NCBI RefSeq assembly: GCF_000003605.2 | Contig: NW_003125395.1 | Span: 33,789 to 75,167 of the forward strand | From: Saccoglossus kowalevskii | Lineage: Eukaryota > Hemichordata > Enteropneusta > Harrimaniidae | DNA length: 41,379 nucleotides | Direction: 5' to 3' | Part shown: positions 36,101 through 41,379 of the stretch, in pieces | Numbering within the stretch: the first letter of the stretch is position 1 | How the letters are laid out: every line of letters starts with the position of its first letter | Notes under the pieces: generated by a model | The model's input: only the letters and a program-made list of their open reading frames with translations | The model's database searches: none | Told to the model about the DNA's origin: nothing | Program-made: the position numbers and the translations under genes

Positions 36101-37061
36101 CTAAATTATTCATGCGCGCTGTCATTTAAAATATCAGTCGATCTCGGCTGATCAATCAAGTGAATATCGTTGGTTAACTATCTACTCAATAATTATTCAT
36201 GTTCGGGTTCATAGGCTCCGTTGTCAGTTTTTTTTCTAGTTACGTATTGAGCTTTGAATTTATGGATGTTTATTTTCCATGGTGTATATTAGTTATCATC
36301 GCCGCGCGTCGACGCAAAGGGATAAACATCTTGAATATTAAATAGCAATGCACATACATTATAATTGTACTTATTCAATTGGGGGAAAATGTGTGTTAAT
36401 TCACTCCCGGTTGAACTAATAAATCGACCGACGATTACCAACTGGGAAACAACCATAATACTGCCATTTTGTAAACGAGACATATCCTGAACTTGACGAT
36501 TGAATTTATTTCCAGTAAATTGGTTCTGCAGTATGGTGGAAAATTGGAAACAGTTTCCTACTATCAGATTACGCATGGAGGAATAATTGGTGTAATTGAC
36601 AGAAGCGGATAGACGATACAGAATAAGTCACGCCAAGTTCAAGGTGTACACTATAGCGTAAATTATTATACGCCATTTCCTGTTTGAATGAAATATATAT
36701 AGTTGGCGCTCTGACAAGAAATCGATAAGACATATGTATTTAACTTGTTAAAATACAGCCGTGTAAAAACATTGAATAGTAGCTACTGGGTCACGGAGAT
36801 GAACTACCGTGAAATATTGTATGCGTTTATGCAACATATAATGTAATATTGCTGGTTGCCCTGGGTGATATGCGATGAATTCTTGTATATTATTATATAT
36901 ACACAGTTCTTGGTCCCAGGGTTCCTCGTATTATTTAGAAAAAAAATGAGTGAGACCTAACATTTCTCCTGCTCAGGTAAGTTCTCGAGATGAATATAAG
37001 TCGTTATACTATGGTTACAAAATGAGATTGAAATATACACAACAAATAGGAAACACGTTCT
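33152..37061. other. Gene-free stretch with one exon-like island
   Basis: About 3.9 kb without a recognisable gene. Frames at 33359-33700 (-) and 36289-36576 (-) have no domain. It contains a perfect TGACGTCA at 33535-33542 and an exon-like segment at 33944-34058, discussed in the findings. A somewhat GC-richer interval at about 34850-35330 shows nothing recognisable. Confidence 0.55.
33535..33542. promoter_or_regulatory. Perfect CRE-type palindrome TGACGTCA
   Basis: An exact CREB/ATF palindrome about 3 kb downstream of the receptor stop codon. Function unproven. Confidence 0.3.
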
Positions 37062-37591
37062 TGAAACGTGTTTATTATTATCATACGAATATCAGGGGTA
37101 AAATCTCTTCCTCTCTGGGGTTCTCCACACTTGTCAGGGGGGAATCTCGTCTCGTCTCTCTATCTCGTCCCCTTGAGGTACGGGATCGGGAAAGTCACTT
37201 TAACTGTACAGTCGAATAAGACACACACAACGAAATACGTTTCAGCTCTCGTCTTAGTCGATCTTTTAGAGCACTCTATAAGACACAGCGCCCTGGGGAA
37301 AAAATCCCCAAGACTCTCGCAAGGCTGACCCAAGACTCGCCCAAGACTGGACTGCGTCAAGGCTCGCCCCAAGACTCTCTCGGACTCTCAGACTGCGTCT
37401 CTCGTGGAGTATTCGCCAAGACCAACTCAAACTCTCTTTATTCATTTTCAAAACTCTGACCAATTACAATGCAGTAAAAAGACTCTAGGGCGTAACCTTC
37501 AATCATAAAGCCAATCACACTAAGTACTGAATACGTCATATCTTTTGATTAATCGTTCACTACATTAATAACTATGGAATACCAACTGTCA
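37062..37591 (-). mobile_element. LTR-like fossil, copy 2 (solo LTR candidate)
   Basis: This 530-bp relative of 4901-5281 has the same block order. It begins TG and ends CA in this reading, and it carries the conserved AATAAA complement (37437-37442) and the CCAATCACAC block near 37511. It is longer than copy 1 partly because of a run of imperfect CCAAGACTCGC-type repeats at about 37300-37400. No adjoining internal region and no target-site duplication are visible, so it is read as an old solo LTR of the same unassigned family. Divergence between the copies suggests neither is recent. Confidence 0.5.
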
Positions 37592-37748
37592 GAATCGCGA
37601 CGGATATCTCGTAATTAGTTCCAAATCACTGAGCCAAGTTCCGTCCAAAACTTCAAATAGGCCTACACGATGACAGACATAACACAGCAATTCGCTAATA
37701 ATCAGTTAATTAAGTCGGTCAACAGATACGCGAAAACAAATTCATGAC

Positions 37749-38394
37749 ACGAACGAGAGAGTGGCGCCCCCAGTCGTGGCCTTTAAAAATATTCCGGAGC
37801 CGTCGTTGAAGGGAGCAAAACATCACTCATTCTAAGCTACATTTTTCAAATATCTTTCATCGTATACTATCTCCATACTTTTGGATATATTCTCTTGTTT
37901 AATGAAAATCTGTGAGCTGGTATGCGTGTCACGTGACATCTCAAGAGTGAATTGTGCACAGCCTGGCGTGGTGCAAAAAATGAAGAACGCTCAACGAGTC
38001 TTTTTAAACTAATGAAATTCAGACAAGAGAGTAGAATTACTGTAAGCGATTGAGTTGTTCTCCTAACAATCCGCTATTCTACTTACGAGTGCGACCGCTA
38101 TTTCATTTTTAATCTAAAGTCATTCTCAAATCATCATTACATTCTATTGCAAAAGAACGTTCAGCTTTTCAACATCTACTAGTCATATATATTCAGTTTC
38201 TGTATTATTGATTTATTTTAGGTTGTTTTCAGTCCCATAATGGGTATATGTGTTTTCAAAATAAATTGAGCCTTTTCTAGCATCGGGAGGGCATTTTTAT
38301 TAAGAATGTTCATAATCCGAATTTACAACAGTGTAGTGTAAATGTCACTTAATTAACAATATCGAATATTCCAGGTGAACAATCTCAAGACACT
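37749..38394 (+). repeat. CACGTG-core repeat, copy A
   Basis: The first of three direct copies of an unrecognised repeat (A here, B at 39971, C at 40621). Shared blocks in order are GAGTGGCGCC, a TATA-like CTTTAAA, a pyrimidine-rich spacer, GTCACGTGAC (37928-37937), a CAACGA...AACTAATGAAATTCAGACAAGAGA block, a GTAAGC word at 38042, ACAATCCGCTATTC, and at the far end AATGTCACTTAAT...CAATCTCA. Copy A is the longest, about 646 bp. It starts about 160 bp beyond the LTR-like fossil. No transposon ends were recognised. Confidence 0.8.
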
Positions 38395-39785
38395 AACGAT
38401 AAGTGAGGAATGGCACAGAAGGATGCCATCCGATCTGGATGGAACGTTTCGAAGGTAGTCGTCCGCAGGTCGTCATCAAAGCCCTTTTTATGAATAGATG
38501 AATTCGCTTCAGCGATTTCTTCACAGAATAAAGCTCAACAAATCTTAGAAACATTACTCAGAAATATACAGTTTGCTGGTAACAGGTAATTTATTTTGTA
38601 CAGAAGGGCGATGAGACAATGACATGTACATATCAAACCTGATCTTGTACGTACTACATTGCATTACATGTTGCATCTGTCACAAATCACCTGCACAGCT
38701 CAACTAGTAGAGTGACCACACAAATACATAAATCGTCGATCTGAAAATTGTTGGCTCCATTGAAACACCTGAGGGCGCATTTATATTTACTACCGCGATT
38801 TTATTATATATATTTTTGTATTTCATTCTACAAAGAATTTTTAATTGAACCTCGCGATTTATCGGTAATGAGTAAGATAAGCAAATTTATAGTTACAATT
38901 TTTCTCGCAAATGGCCCGTGATTACACATACATATATATGGTACGTTTTGTGTGAATCTCTTAATTGTCTATCTAAACAGTATGTTATATAACACATCCG
39001 TGCAGCACTGTTCACGCCAGACAATATGAAAATTCAAACAACAGCTAATACTATAGTACTCTATTTTATACATCCTGTTCTGTAAAAGTGGCAAGAATCG
39101 AAGTAAGGTTTCAATTTTAAATAAGAAACAATTTTACTCTGAGAAAAAAAACTCGTATATGGGCTCAGAGATGCGGTTTTCAGATCGTTTACAAAAATGA
39201 CAAATGACTTAATTTTGTTGTCTAAATCTATTTTCGACATGGATATGGATTGGTATTCACAAACATTCACAGGATTGAGCTGTGACCTTGTCATTGTATT
39301 GCATCTTACGGTAAATGTTTCTCTCTGTAATTGTTATTTGGAAAACGCTGGTTATTCTCTTATAAGGGTACTTTAAATCACTTTTGAACAACACCGACTT
39401 GATCCAGCCACTCATATATAACAAACGAGCGATCGAGTATACCGATTAGTCTATGTTTTCGACATGATTGATATATAGCAAGAGTTTCAAAAGATCAATA
39501 TATAGTTATGCAGATAATTACCCTAAGTAGTAGCATTTATACGTGCTCATTTATTTTATTTGGTTTCAAACCTGTTATAATAACTGAAACCAACATCACT
39601 GTTATTCTCGATTCGTTGTGCGAAACGCACCAGAAAATGACAATTGTGTTTCTTTGTGTTTCAATCGTGTTCTTTCGGAAATAGTATATTAAAAAATAAA
39701 CATTCCAATCGAAATAGGACGGGTGGAGTATAATTATATTATGCAGTCCCAAGCGAACGCGACTATAGTCGTTAAATGAGACTCG
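38395..39785. other. Gene-free DNA between repeat copies A and B
   Basis: No coding frame or further copy of the CACGTG-core repeat was found. Frames at 39061-39294 (-) and 39537-39752 (-) are featureless. Confidence 0.6.
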
Positions 39786-39896
39786 ACCATGTTAAGATCT
39801 TTGCCGCCTATTGTAGAGCAAACACAATGATGATTTTACTGTAATCTGGTGTGTCTAGCTATGGTCGACCATTATTAAAATTAGATCTGACATGGT
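39786..39896. repeat. Short inverted-repeat unit, about 111 bp
   Basis: ACCATGTTAAGATCT at 39786-39800 is mirrored by AGATCTGACATGGT at 39883-39896 with one or two differences. Between them is a perfect 12-bp palindrome, ATGGTCGACCAT (39861-39872). It may be a tiny MITE or a cruciform-forming segment. Confidence 0.5.
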
Positions 39897-39970
39897 GGGC
39901 CATGTTCAGAGAACTGTCATTTAGTAAAAAAAACCTTCAAACAAAACAAACGGAAATTTGATATTATCAT

Positions 39971-40345
39971 CAATCGAATGAGCGAGTGGCGTCTTAGTCG
40001 AAGTCTTTGACAATACTGGAGGGCACAATTCGTCATATATTGTAAGTTATATTTTACAAACATCCATCATGATATAGATTTTAATACATATATCGTTTCT
40101 TGTTCAATGTAATCTGTGAACTAGTGTGCGTGTAATTGCGGTTTGTCACGTGATATCTCAAGAATGATTTGTGTAAAGCTGGGGGTGGTACAGGGAAATG
40201 AAAACCATTCAACGAGTTATTTGAACTAATGAAATTCAGACAAGAGATTAGACCTACTGTGAGCCTTTGATTTATTTCGTTCATAATCCACTGTTGTTCA
40301 AGAAGAACATTTAATTGAATAATAAATACTTCGTTTTCATTCTGA
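39971..40345 (+). repeat. CACGTG-core repeat, copy B
   Basis: This copy matches A and C through the first 375 bp, including GAGTGGCGTC, GTCACGTGAT (40145-40154) and the AACTAATGAAATTCAGACAAGAGA block. Beyond about 40345 the similarity becomes unconvincing. The distance from the start of B to the start of C (650 bp) equals the length of copy A, so B and C may be a head-to-tail tandem pair whose B 3' half has diverged or been replaced. Confidence 0.8.
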
Positions 40346-40620
40346 TTTCAAACTATATTGGGCACATTTAGATGTCCGCATCTATATGTTACTGATTCCT
40401 ATATCTGAAGGTTGGCCGTCTCGGAATCATCTTTCTGAACATGGCGCACTCTACTTGAAATTGCGTTGCGTAATGAATTATACTATGTCGTCGGCACCTT
40501 CAGTGAATATCATTATTCCTGATCGAATAAGTTTTTGACATTGATTACATTTATGATTCGTTATTCTGACATAGAAAAATGAATTCGTTTGATATGCTAT
40601 CGCGAACTAGCCATTATCTT

Positions 40621-41197
40621 CAATCGAACACATGAGTGGCGCCATCACTCGACGTCTTTAAACACAATCCTAGCTGTCGTCAGAGGACGCAATTCACAAT
40701 ACACAGTAAGTTACGTTTATTTCAAATATCCGTCAAATCACTTGCAAATATAAAGTCAATTTTCAATGAAGTAAGTGAGTTCGTGTACGCGTGTTTATGG
40801 CTTGTCACGTGATATCTCGAGTGTGATTTGTACACAGCTGAAGTCGGTACGGGAAAACATTCAACGACACTTTTGAACTAATGACATTCAGACAAGAGAG
40901 TGCACCTACTGTGAGTTATGATTTACTCTGTTGACAATCCACTATTCAACGAACTCGTGCGATCGCTGTTTTATTTTCAATCAGAAAGTCATTCTTACAT
41001 GTCCATTGCAATAGAACATACAGCTCTGGGAATTTACTTGTCATATCCAGTGTTATATTGCTATTTTTAAGCATCACTTAACGCTTTCAGATTTTCTTTC
41101 AGTGTTTTTAAAAAAAAATATATTACAAATTATTCATAAGTCCAAATGTCACTTAATAATATCGCACATTCAAGAGAAATACAATCTCAGGAGTGAA
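40621..41197 (+). repeat. CACGTG-core repeat, copy C
   Basis: This copy is similar to A over nearly the whole length, from CAATCGAAC/GAGTGGCGCC to AATGTCACTTAAT...CAATCTCA, with GTCACGTGAT at 40804-40813. It ends about 180 bp before the window edge, so a further copy may lie beyond. The three copies differ by many substitutions and small indels outside the core. Confidence 0.8.
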
Positions 41198-41379
41198 CTT
41201 CAAATAATATATGGCGTATGAACACCCACGCGGTAATTCCAACCAAAATTGAAATGGAGTTTTAAACCCAGGGCGTTTGTAGAATTTCGTACAATGTGTA
41301 TTAAAGCGGCACCTTGGCCCATGAGTCCTTTAATCTTCATATGGTGTTTCATAATTTGAACAACCTACGTTTTGGTATT

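Noticed and set aside
37762-37769. TGGCGCCC, an 8-base match to a tRNA-Lys-type primer binding site
   Set aside because: The match stops after eight bases, is not shared by copies B and C of the same repeat, and does not abut the LTR-like fossil.
1-41379. CRISPR arrays, rRNA, functional tRNA genes or prokaryote-style operons
   Set aside because: None seen. The repeats present are minisatellites or dispersed elements, and the genome is clearly eukaryotic.

Overview
The window looks like a piece of an animal (metazoan) nuclear genome: AT-rich, mostly non-coding, with spliceosomal splice signals, microsatellites, minisatellites, tRNA-derived SINE-like relics, a TTAA-flanked inverted-repeat element and LTR-like fossils. 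CpG is not visibly depleted, and the single clear gene is a rhodopsin-like G protein-coupled receptor with a 14 kb leader intron. This fits a marine invertebrate, but nothing here fixes the phylum.

Only one protein gene is secure: an intronless coding exon at 29460-30437 (+) for a 325-residue class A GPCR. A textbook 3' splice site lies 41 nt before its ATG, so a 5' leader exon must lie upstream. The best candidate is a CpG-rich segment near 15.1-15.46 kb with an NRF1-like site, a TATA box and a strong AG|GTGAGTA donor. Joining the two gives a gene of about 15.7 kb (roughly 15201-30935) with a 13,955-nt first intron. That join is inference.

Layout: 0-5 kb holds non-coding DNA, two tRNA-like SINE relics, a compositionally distinct block ending in three 65-bp tandem units, and an LTR-like fossil (4901-5281). 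From 5.3 to 14.7 kb there are only simple repeats, small palindromes and a 33-bp minisatellite (12189-12320). From 14.7 to 15.46 kb come G-rich tracts and the candidate promoter with leader exon. The proposed intron (15464-29418) contains a second CpG-dense block, a 26-bp perfect palindrome, a roughly 17-unit minisatellite (25204-25715) that puts a 5'-splice-site-like GGTAAG in most units, and another SINE-like relic. The receptor exon and its 3' UTR follow. The right-hand 9 kb holds a 761-bp TTAA-flanked MITE-like element, a second LTR-like fossil of the same family as the first, and three direct copies of an unrecognised repeat of about 0.6 kb with a conserved CACGTG core.

Most likely places for something undescribed: the receptor itself, which lacks several class A hallmark residues; the three-copy CACGTG repeat; and the donor-rich minisatellite lying in sense orientation inside the proposed receptor intron.
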